Shown here: piece after piece, positions 24,274 through 32,030 of the stretch
How positions within the stretch are numbered: the first letter of the stretch is position 1
Layout of the letters: every line of letters begins with the position of its first letter
Source: DATJMJ01 sp035503915
GTDB taxonomy: Bacteria; Actinomycetota; Acidimicrobiia; Acidimicrobiales; Palsa-688
Assembly: GCA_035503915.1 (NCBI GenBank)
Contig: DATJSU010000048.1
Location: 1 to 38,556, forward strand
DNA length: 38,556 nucleotides
Direction: 5' to 3'
Made by a program: the position numbers and the translations under genes
Notes under the pieces: model-generated
What the model saw: only the letters and a program-made list of their open reading frames with translations
The model's database searches: none
What the model was told of the DNA's origin: nothing

Positions 24274-25674
24274 ATGCGAACATTGGTCCGAGGGGGCACT
24301 GTTGTGAACGCGACCGGCGCGCGGGCCGCGGACGTCCTCGTCGAGGACGAGCGCGTCATCGCCGTTGTGGCCCCCGGCGCAGCCCTGGTGGGAAATTTTG
24401 CCGATGGCGCCACGGTTATTGATGCCTCGGGGCGGCTCGTACTGCCGGGGGCAGTCGACGTCCACACCCACATGGAGCTTCCTTTCGGCGGCACCCACGC
24501 GTCCGACACCTTTGAGACGGGGACGAAGGCAGCCGCGTGGGGCGGCACGACGACGATCGTGGACTTCGCCGTGCAGCGAAAGGGTGAGCCCATGCGTGCC
24601 GGCCTGGATGCCTGGCTGGCCAAGGCGGAAGGGAACTGCGCGATCGACTACGGCTTCCACATGATCGTTTCTGACGTGAACGAGCAGACGTGCAAGGAAA
24701 TGGACGCGCTGGTCGGTGAGGGCATCACGAGCTTCAAGCTGTTCATGGCGTACCCAGGCGTGTTTTATTCGACCGATGGCGAGATCCTCCGCGCCATGCA
24801 GCAGGCCCGGGGATCAGGGGCCACGATCATGATGCACGCCGAGAACGGCATCGCCATCGACGTCTTGGTCGCAGAGGCACTGGCACGAGGAGAAACGGCA
24901 CCTCGCTTTCACGGCACAACACGGCCGGACCTTCTCGAAGCCGAAGCCACGGCACGGGCAGTCGCGCTCGCGAAGCTGACAGGTGCGCCCCTTTACATCG
25001 TGCACCTTTCGACCACCGGGGCGCTCGAGGCCGTTAGAGAAGCTCGTAGCCAGGGGCAGAACGCATTTGCAGAGACGTGCCCGCAGTACCTGTTCTTGTC
25101 TTCTGACGACCTGGCCAGGGAAGGCTTCGAGGGGGCGAAGTACGTGTGCTCACCCCCACTCCGGCCGCGCGAGCATCAAGCCAACCTCTGGCGAGGCTTG
25201 CGTACCGACGACTTGTCAGTCGTGTCTACGGACCACTGCCCGTTCTGCTTCAAGGAGCAAAAAGAGCTCGGGAGAGGCGACTTCTCGAAGATCCCCAACG
25301 GCCTCCCGGGCGTGGAGCACCGCGTGGACCTTACCTACCAGGGAGTGCTGGCAGGCGAGCTGACGCTGCCGCGCTGGGTCGAGGTCAACTCGGCGACCCC
25401 TGCGCGAATGTTCGGGCTCTACCCTAAAAAGGGCGTCATCGCACCGGGCTCCGATGCTGACATCGTGATCTATGACCCGGCCGCGAAGCAGGTAATTTCC
25501 GCTACGACGCACCACATGAACGTCGATTATTCCGCATACGAAGGCAAGGAGCTCACTGGCAGAGTGCGGTCTGTGCTTTCGCGCGGCCGGCTGGTCATCG
25601 ACGACGGCCGTTATGTCGGCCAAAAAGGCCAAGGCCAGTTCCTCGCCCGTGGGCAAAACCAGTACCTCATATGA
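24274..25674 (+). CDS. Dihydropyrimidinase (hydantoinase family)
   Basis: A 466-residue amidohydrolase that opens the ring of dihydrouracil or dihydrothymine. Metal ligands are visible: H64 and H66 (VDVHTHMELPFGG), the carbamylated lysine K155 in GITSFKLFMAYPG, histidines in MMHAENG and YIVHLSTTGA, and the aspartate of STDHCPF. The end KIPNGLPGVEHR is also typical. D-hydantoinase is the same family and cannot be separated by eye. The pathway context favours dihydropyrimidinase. The start follows a TAGGAG site; a longer frame overlapping the nitrilase is not used. Confidence 0.9.
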   Translation: MRTLVRGGTVVNATGARAADVLVEDERVIAVVAPGAALVGNFADGATVIDASGRLVLPGAVDVHTHMELPFGGTHASDTFETGTKAAAWGGTTTIVDFAVQRKGEPMRAGLDAWLAKAEGNCAIDYGFHMIVSDVNEQTCKEMDALVGEGITSFKLFMAYPGVFYSTDGEILRAMQQARGSGATIMMHAENGIAIDVLVAEALARGETAPRFHGTTRPDLLEAEATARAVALAKLTGAPLYIVHLSTTGALEAVREARSQGQNAFAETCPQYLFLSSDDLAREGFEGAKYVCSPPLRPREHQANLWRGLRTDDLSVVSTDHCPFCFKEQKELGRGDFSKIPNGLPGVEHRVDLTYQGVLAGELTLPRWVEVNSATPARMFGLYPKKGVIAPGSDADIVIYDPAAKQVISATTHHMNVDYSAYEGKELTGRVRSVLSRGRLVIDDGRYVGQKGQGQFLARGQNQYLI

Positions 25675-25714
25675 GGCGAGCCGCTCTTTTCCAGGCAACC
25701 CATAGGAGAGCAAA

Positions 25715-26722
25715 GTGAACTTCGGCGTCGTGCTGCAGACCAACCCTCCTGCGAAGAAAGTCATTGAACTGGCTCAACTTTCCGAGGCACTTGGGTTCAG
25801 CCATGTTTGGACTTTTGATTCGCCCGTTCTTTGGGAAGAGCCCTTCGTCATCTATTCTCAGGTTCTCGCCACCACCAAGTCCGTCATGGTCGGCCCCATG
25901 GTGACCAACCCGTTGTCGCGTGGCTGGGCCATAACTGCTTCACTTTTTGCCACCCTCAACGAAATGTACGGCAACAGGACCGTGTGCGGGATCGGGCGCG
26001 GGGACTCGGTCGTGCGGGTCCTCGGGCGGCCTCCGGCAAGCCTGGAGACACTTGCCAAGGCGATGGCCGCTATCAAGGACCTTGCCGAAGGGCGCCCCGC
26101 TCAGGTCGGCGACACCCCAGTAATGATCCCTTGGGCCCGGGACGGCCGGCTCGATATTTACATGGCCGCTTATGGCCCCCGTGCGCTCGTACTGGCCGGC
26201 GAGGCCGCCGACGGGCTTATCCTGCAAATTGGCGACCCTTTTATCATCAAATGGGCCATCGGGGTGGCTCGCGATGCCGCTGCCGCAAGTGGGCGCGACC
26301 CGGCCTCGCTGAAGGTTTGTGTGGCAGCCCCGGCATATGTCGGTGAGCACCTGCGCTCACAGCGCGAGCAGTTGCGCTGGTTCGGTGGCATGGTGGGCAA
26401 CCATGTCGCCGACATCGTCGAGCGGTACGGGGCCAGCTCCGGCGCAGTGCCCGAAGCTCTCACCTCCTACATCGCGGGGCGCAAAGGCTACGACTACAGC
26501 CACCACGGCAAGCCCGGGAACCCAACCACAGAGTTCGTGCCAGACGAAGTAGTGGACCGGTTTTGCGTCCTTGGGCCGATCGCTGCTCACCGCGACCGCA
26601 TGAACGACCTCGACGAGCTCGGCGTCGACCAGTTCGCGATCTATCTCATGCACGACCAGAAGGAAGCGACTTTGCAGGCGTACGCTTCCGAGATCCTTCC
26701 CGCTTACTCGGGACGCCCGTAA
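25715..26722 (+). CDS. Luciferase-like (LLM) oxidoreductase, probably F420-dependent
   Basis: A 335-residue TIM-barrel protein of the bacterial luciferase superfamily. It starts MNFGVVLQTNPPAKKVIELAQLSE and contains HVWTFDSPVLW, VMVGPMVTNPLSR, GIGRGDSVVRVLG and YMAAYGPRALVLAGEAADGLIL, the pattern of F420-binding members (as landmarks). Family members include F420-dependent dehydrogenases and reductases and FMN monooxygenases such as RutA. The gene follows the dihydropyrimidinase with a TAGGAG site and GTG start. The reductive uracil pathway here has no dihydropyrimidine dehydrogenase (PydA), so this enzyme is the best candidate for reducing uracil or thymine, using F420H2. That function is inference. 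A RutA-like oxidative role or an unrelated reaction are alternatives. Confidence 0.65.
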   Translation: MNFGVVLQTNPPAKKVIELAQLSEALGFSHVWTFDSPVLWEEPFVIYSQVLATTKSVMVGPMVTNPLSRGWAITASLFATLNEMYGNRTVCGIGRGDSVVRVLGRPPASLETLAKAMAAIKDLAEGRPAQVGDTPVMIPWARDGRLDIYMAAYGPRALVLAGEAADGLILQIGDPFIIKWAIGVARDAAAASGRDPASLKVCVAAPAYVGEHLRSQREQLRWFGGMVGNHVADIVERYGASSGAVPEALTSYIAGRKGYDYSHHGKPGNPTTEFVPDEVVDRFCVLGPIAAHRDRMNDLDELGVDQFAIYLMHDQKEATLQAYASEILPAYSGRP

Positions 26723-26732
26723 CGGAGGACGG

Positions 26733-27632
26733 GTGGCGACGGGTCGTGATGGAAGGCGGGGCCCTGTGGACGGCGTGAGCGACGCAACAGCACCTTTCGC
26801 TCTCGCCGAGGCGGCCGCCAAGGAGCTCGTGCGGCGAGTCGGTGAGCGCCCGGACGTGGCCGTGGTGCTTGGGTCGGGCTGGCGCGCGGCCGCGGGCGCA
26901 TTGGGGGCACCGGCGCTCGATTTCCCAATGACTGAGCTACCGGGGTTCATGAAACCAACTGTGCAGGGCCATGGAGGGAGCCTGTTGTTCCTGCCGCTTG
27001 GGAGCCATCGCGTGCTGGTAATGGCGGGCCGTTCCCACCTTTACGAAGGACGGACGCCGTCGCAGGTAGTCCATGCGGTGCGGACGGCCGTCATCGCGGG
27101 AGCCCGAGTCGTCGTCCTCACCAATGCGGCCGGTAGCTTGCACCCCGCGCTCCGCCCCGGCGAGCTCGTGCTGGTCCGGGACCACATCAACCTCACGGGG
27201 GTATCGCCGCTTACGGGCGCTGAACCTCCTCCCGGGTACGGGGCGCGCTTTGTGGACCTGACCGACCTTTACGCGATCCGGCTGCGCCAAGTGGCTGGCT
27301 CGGTCGTCGCCCAAGCCCGCAACGGCACTGCCAGCTGGGACCATGGGCTCGCCGAAGGCGTGTACGCGGGCTTGCCCGGGCCCAACTACGAGACGCCGGC
27401 GGAAGTCGCGATGCTGCGAGCGCTCGGGGCAGACCTCGTCGGGATGTCCACCGTCCTAGAAGCGATCGCCGCACGCCACCTCGGGGCGGCCGTCCTCGGG
27501 CTCTCCCTTGTCACCAACTTGGCGGCTGGCGTTTCCGATCGCCCGCTCGACCACGCCGAGGTTCTCGCGGCTGGGGCCGCTGCCGTCCCCCGGATCGGCC
27601 AGTTCTTTGCTGAACTGTTGCCCAAGCTTTAG
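26733..27632 (+). CDS. punA: Purine nucleoside phosphorylase, trimeric class
   Basis: A 299-residue purine nucleoside phosphorylase (inosine/guanosine plus phosphate to base and ribose-1-phosphate). It has VVLGSGWR near the N-terminus, MAGRSHLYEG, LTNAAGSLHP, GPNYETPAE, GMSTVLEAIAARH and the SLVTNLAAG strand, whose Asn is the marker for 6-oxopurine-specific trimeric enzymes. The long GTG start has a GGAGG site only four bases away. GTG codons at 26766 and 26775, after GGAAGG, give a better-spaced start and remove a poorly conserved N-terminus. It complements the pyrimidine phosphorylase in the same operon. Confidence 0.9.
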   Translation: MATGRDGRRGPVDGVSDATAPFALAEAAAKELVRRVGERPDVAVVLGSGWRAAAGALGAPALDFPMTELPGFMKPTVQGHGGSLLFLPLGSHRVLVMAGRSHLYEGRTPSQVVHAVRTAVIAGARVVVLTNAAGSLHPALRPGELVLVRDHINLTGVSPLTGAEPPPGYGARFVDLTDLYAIRLRQVAGSVVAQARNGTASWDHGLAEGVYAGLPGPNYETPAEVAMLRALGADLVGMSTVLEAIAARHLGAAVLGLSLVTNLAAGVSDRPLDHAEVLAAGAAAVPRIGQFFAELLPKL

Positions 27633-27646
27633 GTTCTTGGCTGGCT

Positions 27647-29464
27647 ATGAACGCTGCCGCGGGGGGGCCAATTGAGGCAGGTCTGCCTTCCGAGCTGGTC
27701 ACGAACGTCAAGGCTTGGGTGGCCCAAGACCCAGATCCGGCCACACGGGCCGAGCTCGAGGGCTTACTGGCCCAAGGTGATGAGGCGGCGTTGCGGGACC
27801 GCTTCGACAACCCACTGAGCTTTGGGACGGCGGGGTTGCGGGGACCTCTCGGCGCTGGTCCCGCGCGCATGAACCGAGCCGTGGCGCGCCGGGCAACTGC
27901 CGGGCTCGTGCAGCACGTCCTTCACGGAACTAGCGGGTTTGAGGGAGCTCCCGGGCCTCGCCGACCGGGCGAGGTTCAGCTCGGAATTGTGGTTGGCCAC
28001 GACGCGCGCCACCTATCAGCCGAGATGGCCGAGGACGTGGCAAGGACAGTTGGGTCCAGGGGCCTGCGGGCTTGGTGGCTAAAAAGGGCGCTCCCAACTC
28101 CCATCGCTGCTTTTGCGGTCCGCCACTTCGGGGCGGCGGCCGGGGTCCAGGTCACGGCCAGCCACAACCCCGCACCCGACAACGGCTACAAGGTCTACCT
28201 CTCGGATGGGGCACAGGTCATCCCGCCGCACGACGCCGAAATAGCCGCGGCTGCCGCCGAGACCAGCATGCCGACCGATGCCGAGCTCAGCGGTCCTTTC
28301 GGGGAGCTGCTCGTCGAAGTGGACGAGGACGAGCTCTTAGCCTCTTATCGCAAAGCAGTGCTCGCGGTGGTCGAAACTGAGAGAGGGGGACGGGCAACTG
28401 TCGAGGTCGCCAGGGCTCGTGCCGAACTGAGGACTGTCTACACCCCCGTGCACGGTGTCGGCGGGGCCGTTATGCCTCGGCTACTGGAAGAGGCGGGTTT
28501 CCGGCCGCCCTTTGTCGTGGCGGCGCAGGCGGAGCCAGACCCGGACTTCCCGACGGCGGCTTTCCCGAACCCCGAAGAGCCAGGGGTCCTTGACCTTGCG
28601 CTCGCGGACGCCACGCGCCTCGGGGCTGACCTCGTGCTCGCGAACGACCCCGATGCGGACCGGCTCGCGGTGGCAGTGCCATCGGAGGGGGCCGCCGGCC
28701 GTGCAGGGGGCGCCTACCGCGCCCTGTCAGGTGACGAGCTTGGGATCCTGCTCGCCGATCACCTGATCAGGGCGACTACCGGCGCCAACCGGCTCGTCGC
28801 AACGACGATCGTCTCTTCCACGATGCTCTCCGACCTCGCGCGGAGCGCCGGCGTGGCCTACGTGGAGACTCTGACCGGGTTCAAGTGGGTTGCCCGAGCG
28901 GCAGGCCTCCAGCCCGGGCACCGGCTTTTGTTCGGCTATGAGGAGGCGCTTGGCTACGCCGTCACCGACGCGGTGGCTGACAAGGACGGCATGTCCGCCG
29001 CTTTGGTCGTGGCGGACATGGCGGCGAGGGCGAAGCTCGACGGGCGGTCCTTGCTCGCCCGCCTCGACGAGCTCGATGCCGCGCTCGGGGTACATGCCAC
29101 CCTCCAGTGGTCCTTGCGCGTCCCAGGCGCCGACGCGGTCGCCAAAATGGCCGGGATCATGGCCACTTTGCGCTCCGCCCCGCCATCAAGCCTTGGGGTG
29201 GCCCCGGTGACGAGAGCGCGCGACCTCCTCCATGGCGAAGCCGAGCTGCCGTCCTCGGACCTGCTGCTGTTCTACATGGACGGCTACTCGGGCGGCGAGG
29301 CGCGTGTCGTGCTCCGCCCGAGCGGTACTGAGCCAAAGCTCAAGGTCTATTTCGAGGTGAAGACGGCTCCCTGCGAGCTCTCCGAGGTTGCCGAGGTGCG
29401 CCAGCATGCACGAGCTCGCATCGAGGAGCTGCGCCGGGAGATGGCCGGCCTGCTACAGGCGTGA
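27647..29464 (+). CDS. Phosphohexomutase-family protein, probable phosphopentomutase
   Basis: A 605-residue alpha-D-phosphohexomutase. The phosphoserine loop TASHNPAPDNGYK (S172), the metal loop NDPDADRL (Asp at 334-338), the sugar-binding GYEEALGY and the phosphate-binding RPSGTEPKLKVY are all intact. Length and motifs match the PGM2-type group, which includes phosphoglucomutase and enzymes that act on ribose-1-phosphate. No DeoB-type phosphopentomutase is encoded in the window. In this operon it would convert (deoxy)ribose-1-phosphate from the two phosphorylases to the 5-phosphate. Phosphoglucomutase or phosphomannomutase activity is the alternative. Confidence 0.75.
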   Translation: MNAAAGGPIEAGLPSELVTNVKAWVAQDPDPATRAELEGLLAQGDEAALRDRFDNPLSFGTAGLRGPLGAGPARMNRAVARRATAGLVQHVLHGTSGFEGAPGPRRPGEVQLGIVVGHDARHLSAEMAEDVARTVGSRGLRAWWLKRALPTPIAAFAVRHFGAAAGVQVTASHNPAPDNGYKVYLSDGAQVIPPHDAEIAAAAAETSMPTDAELSGPFGELLVEVDEDELLASYRKAVLAVVETERGGRATVEVARARAELRTVYTPVHGVGGAVMPRLLEEAGFRPPFVVAAQAEPDPDFPTAAFPNPEEPGVLDLALADATRLGADLVLANDPDADRLAVAVPSEGAAGRAGGAYRALSGDELGILLADHLIRATTGANRLVATTIVSSTMLSDLARSAGVAYVETLTGFKWVARAAGLQPGHRLLFGYEEALGYAVTDAVADKDGMSAALVVADMAARAKLDGRSLLARLDELDAALGVHATLQWSLRVPGADAVAKMAGIMATLRSAPPSSLGVAPVTRARDLLHGEAELPSSDLLLFYMDGYSGGEARVVLRPSGTEPKLKVYFEVKTAPCELSEVAEVRQHARARIEELRREMAGLLQA

Positions 29465-29510
29465 AGGTCCCGTAAGGGCCCTGCCCGAAGGCTGCAGAGA
29501 CCCTGAGCGG

Positions 29511-29516
29511 TAACGT
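29511..29516 (+). promoter_or_regulatory. Possible -10 box before psuG
   Basis: TAACGT lies six bases before the psuG GTG in the 58-bp gap after the mutase gene, where no Shine-Dalgarno is visible. It could give psuG its own leaderless transcript besides operon read-through. No -35 is apparent. Confidence 0.3.
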
Positions 29517-29522
29517 CGCTGG

Positions 29523-30443
29523 GTGGCTCCTCCCCCAACGTTCGTGTCCCTGAGCGCCGAGGTCCGCGAAGCACTCGAGCGGCGACAGCCGGTGGTCGCG
29601 CTGGAATCGACGATCATCGCCCACGGCCTCCCTCGTCCGCGCAACCTCGAAGTGGCCGAACAACTTGAGTCGATCGTCAGGGAAGAGGGTGCCTGCCCTG
29701 CCACGGTCGCCGTGCTCGACGGCGTCGCCCACGTCGGCCTCGGCCCCGAGGAGCTGGCGCGTGTCGCGGGAGATGCCTCGCTCCGCAAGCTGGGACAGCG
29801 TGACCTCGCTCCCGCGCTCGCGCTCGGTGCCAGTGGCGCGACCACTGTTTCGGCTACCGCGTGGTTGGCTTCGGCAGCTGGGATAAGGGTTTTTTCCACC
29901 GGAGGGCTTGGCGGGGTCCACCGCGGGTTTAGGGAGTCCTTCGATGAGTCAGCCGACCTCGGCATTCTCAGCAACACGCGCGTGACCGTGGTCTCCGCAG
30001 GCGTCAAGTCCGTGCTCGACGTAGCTGCCACACTTGAACGCTTGGAAACCCTCAGCGTATGCGTGATCGGGTTCAGGACGAGCGATTTCCCCGGCTTCTA
30101 CCTGCATAGTTCGGGCTACCGCATCGACTGGCAGGTCGGCACGCCAGAGGAAGTTGCCGCTATCATGCGGCGCCAGGACGACCTCAACATGGGTTCCGCC
30201 CTCCTGGTCGCCAACCCCGTCCCGGAGGATGAGCAGCTCGACCCGGAGCTGCACGACCGGGCTTTGGCTGAAGCGCTTGACAAGGCGCGCGCCCACGGGG
30301 TAAGCGGCCAGGGGATAACGCCTTTTTTGCTTGCCGAGCTGGTGAACGAGACCGGTGGGGCCTCGCTCGAAGCGAACCTCGCCGCCGTGAGGGGCAATGT
30401 CCGTCTCGGCGCCCGCATCGCGGCGGCTTTTGCGCTCGGCTAG
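29523..30443 (+). CDS. psuG: Pseudouridine-5'-phosphate glycosidase
   Basis: A 306-residue C-glycosidase that breaks the C-C bond of pseudouridine-5'-phosphate to uracil and ribose-5-phosphate. The family landmarks are clear: VALESTIIAHGLPRP (catalytic Glu28), ATVAVLDGVAHVGLG, RKLGQRDL, FSTGGLGGVHRG, VSAGVKSVLDV (Schiff-base-type lysine), GYRIDWQVGTPEE and VNETGGASLEANLAAV. Length is normal. Uracil goes on to upp or the reductive route. It is the last gene of the rightward operon and ends 58 bp from the convergent upp stop. The partner kinase would be the PfkB protein at the other end of the unit. Confidence 0.93.
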   Translation: MAPPPTFVSLSAEVREALERRQPVVALESTIIAHGLPRPRNLEVAEQLESIVREEGACPATVAVLDGVAHVGLGPEELARVAGDASLRKLGQRDLAPALALGASGATTVSATAWLASAAGIRVFSTGGLGGVHRGFRESFDESADLGILSNTRVTVVSAGVKSVLDVAATLERLETLSVCVIGFRTSDFPGFYLHSSGYRIDWQVGTPEEVAAIMRRQDDLNMGSALLVANPVPEDEQLDPELHDRALAEALDKARAHGVSGQGITPFLLAELVNETGGASLEANLAAVRGNVRLGARIAAAFALG

Positions 30444-30448
30444 GGCCG

Positions 30449-30494
30449 CGAGGGCTCGGTACCGGTTGTGGCCCGTCGGCGGCCGCGGCCCTCG
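30449..30494. terminator. Possible bidirectional terminator between psuG and upp
   Basis: In the 58-bp gap between convergent genes, CGAGGGC (30449-30455) can pair with GCCCTCG (30488-30494). The GC-rich segment between them holds a CCGG/GGCC-rich inner fold. There is no U-run on either side, so it is only a weak candidate of the T-less type often seen in high-GC genomes. Confidence 0.25.
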
Positions 30495-30501
30495 TTGCTC
30501 G

Positions 30502-31146
30502 CTATAGCGTCCCGAAAAGGCGGTCGCCAAAGTCCCCGAGCCCTGGGACGATATAAGCGTGCTGGTTGAGGCCCTCATCGATAGAAGCCGTGACGATCTG
30601 CACATTCGGGTGCTTCTTGTGGAGCCGAGCGATGCCCTCAGGCGCAGAGACTACAGAGAGGAGGGTTATTTCCTCAGCGCCTCCCTTTTCGAGGGATTCG
30701 CACGCGGCGCATGCCGACGCGCCCGTAGCAAGCATCGGGTCCAGCAATAGCGTCAGGGTCCCTTCGAGGGGGGGCAGTTTTGAATAGTAAAGAGACGGCT
30801 CGAAGGTCGCGTGGTCCCGTTCGAGGCCCACATAGCCCACGGTTACCTCCGGGAAAAGCTCGGTCACGGCTTCGAGCATCCCAAGCCCGGCCCGCAGGAC
30901 AGGGACCGCGACCAATGGTTTGGAAATGCGCGAGCCCGACGTCTGCGCGAGCGGCGTTTCGACCTCGAGCGGCGCAGTGGGCACTGTCCGGGTGGCTTCC
31001 AAGCAGAGCACGAGCGCAAGGCGCTTTGCCAAAAGGCGGAAAAGAGGCGGCGGCGTGCGCTTGTCACGCAACGCCGCGAGCATCGCTTGAGCCAGGGGGT
31101 GTTCAACCAGCTGTACCACTTCGGCCCGGGCCGTGCTATCAGTCAT
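30502..31146 (-). CDS. upp: Uracil phosphoribosyltransferase
   Basis: A 214-residue enzyme joining uracil and PRPP to UMP. PRPP-binding DPMLATGASA and the uracil-side GLNQHAYIVPGLGDFGDRLFGT are intact, as are GYVGLERDHATFEPSLYY and RAGLGMLEAV. Length is normal for the family. The ATG was chosen over a longer frame because it matches the family N-terminus (VQLVEHPLAQ), and a CTGGAG site lies just upstream. It is the last gene of the leftward deoC operon and uses uracil made by the rightward genes. Confidence 0.95.
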   Translation of the reverse strand: MTDSTARAEVVQLVEHPLAQAMLAALRDKRTPPPLFRLLAKRLALVLCLEATRTVPTAPLEVETPLAQTSGSRISKPLVAVPVLRAGLGMLEAVTELFPEVTVGYVGLERDHATFEPSLYYSKLPPLEGTLTLLLDPMLATGASACAACESLEKGGAEEITLLSVVSAPEGIARLHKKHPNVQIVTASIDEGLNQHAYIVPGLGDFGDRLFGTL

Positions 31147-31163
31147 GGGCTCCAGTCCCCACT

Positions 31164-32030
31164 TCAGGTGCCAATAGGGTGCCAGACAGTCTTGGTCTCG
31201 ACAAAAAAGAGCATCCTCTCGGGCCCTGGCTCCTCTGCCCAATCCGCGCTCCGCGCCCGTCGCAGGACTCGCTTGACGTTGTCCGCCGCCGCCTGCTCGA
31301 GAGAAACCTCGAGGTCCGCCGGTGCGCCCGCGAGGTCGAGGGCGTCGACATCGCGATGCGCCGCGAGCACCGGCGCAAGTTCGGCCGTGCGCCCAGTCAA
31401 AATGTTGACGACTCCACCCGGCAGGTCAGAGGTCGCCAACACCTCTGCCAGGTCGAGCGCCGGCAGGGGGTAGGCCTCGCTTGCTATCACGACTGCAGCG
31501 TTGCCGGTCGTTATCACTGGGGCAACGACACTGACGAGCCCAACTAAAGAGGAGCTCTGGGGCGCCAGCAACCCGACTACGCCCGTGGGCTCAGGCACGG
31601 AGAAGTCGAAGTAGGGCCCGGCGACTGGGTTGGACGAACCAGCAACTTGCGCGAACTTGTCCGCCCACCCTGCATACCAGACGAGCCGGTCGACAGCTGC
31701 GTCAACGGCGGCGGACGCCTCGCCATGCGCGAGCCCCTCTCCCACCTCGAGAGCCTCTGCAAACTGGGCACGGCGCCCCTCGAGCATCTCTGCGACGCGG
31801 TAAAGGACCTGCCCGCGGTTATAGGCCGTCGCTGCGGCCCAGCCCGGATGAGCCTTGCGGGCGGCGACGACGGCGTCGCGGACGTCTTTTCTGGAGGCCA
31901 GAGCGGCGTTGGCGAGCGCCCGTCCTTCCCGGCCGCTCACCAAGTAAGACCGGCCCGACTCCGAGCGCCCGAACGCGCCCCCAATGTAGAGCTTGTAGGT
32001 CTTGCGGACGGCGAGGCGGGCTTCAGCCAT
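31164..32030 (-). CDS. Truncated, non-catalytic aldehyde dehydrogenase (ALDH16-like second domain)
   Basis: A 288-residue protein resembling only the N-terminal half of an aldehyde dehydrogenase: KLYIGGAFGRSESGRSY, SRKDVRDAVVAARKAHPGWAA, and an altered cofactor-site motif (APQSS in place of PWNF, about 156-160). It has neither the ELGGK glutamate nor the catalytic cysteine segment, and jumps near residue 245 to a short C-terminal end (FFVETKTVWHP). The frame is intact, and its ATG overlaps the upstream dehydrogenase's stop by eight bases, so it is translated with it rather than decaying. The pair looks like a split form of ALDH16, whose second domain is non-catalytic in animals. Its job may be structural. 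Confidence 0.7.
   Translation of the reverse strand: MAEARLAVRKTYKLYIGGAFGRSESGRSYLVSGREGRALANAALASRKDVRDAVVAARKAHPGWAAATAYNRGQVLYRVAEMLEGRRAQFAEALEVGEGLAHGEASAAVDAAVDRLVWYAGWADKFAQVAGSSNPVAGPYFDFSVPEPTGVVGLLAPQSSSLVGLVSVVAPVITTGNAAVVIASEAYPLPALDLAEVLATSDLPGGVVNILTGRTAELAPVLAAHRDVDALDLAGAPADLEVSLEQAAADNVKRVLRRARSADWAEEPGPERMLFFVETKTVWHPIGT

Noticed and set aside
27647..29464. Phosphoglucosamine mutase (GlmM)
   Set aside because: GlmM is about 450 residues. This 605-residue protein has PGM2-type motifs (TASHNPAPDNGYK, GYEEALGY) and sits among nucleoside genes.
31164..32030. Short aldehyde dehydrogenase as a decaying pseudogene
   Set aside because: The frame is intact, the end is ordered rather than abrupt, and the start overlaps the upstream gene by eight bases. 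Loss of the catalytic half fits ALDH16-type second domains.
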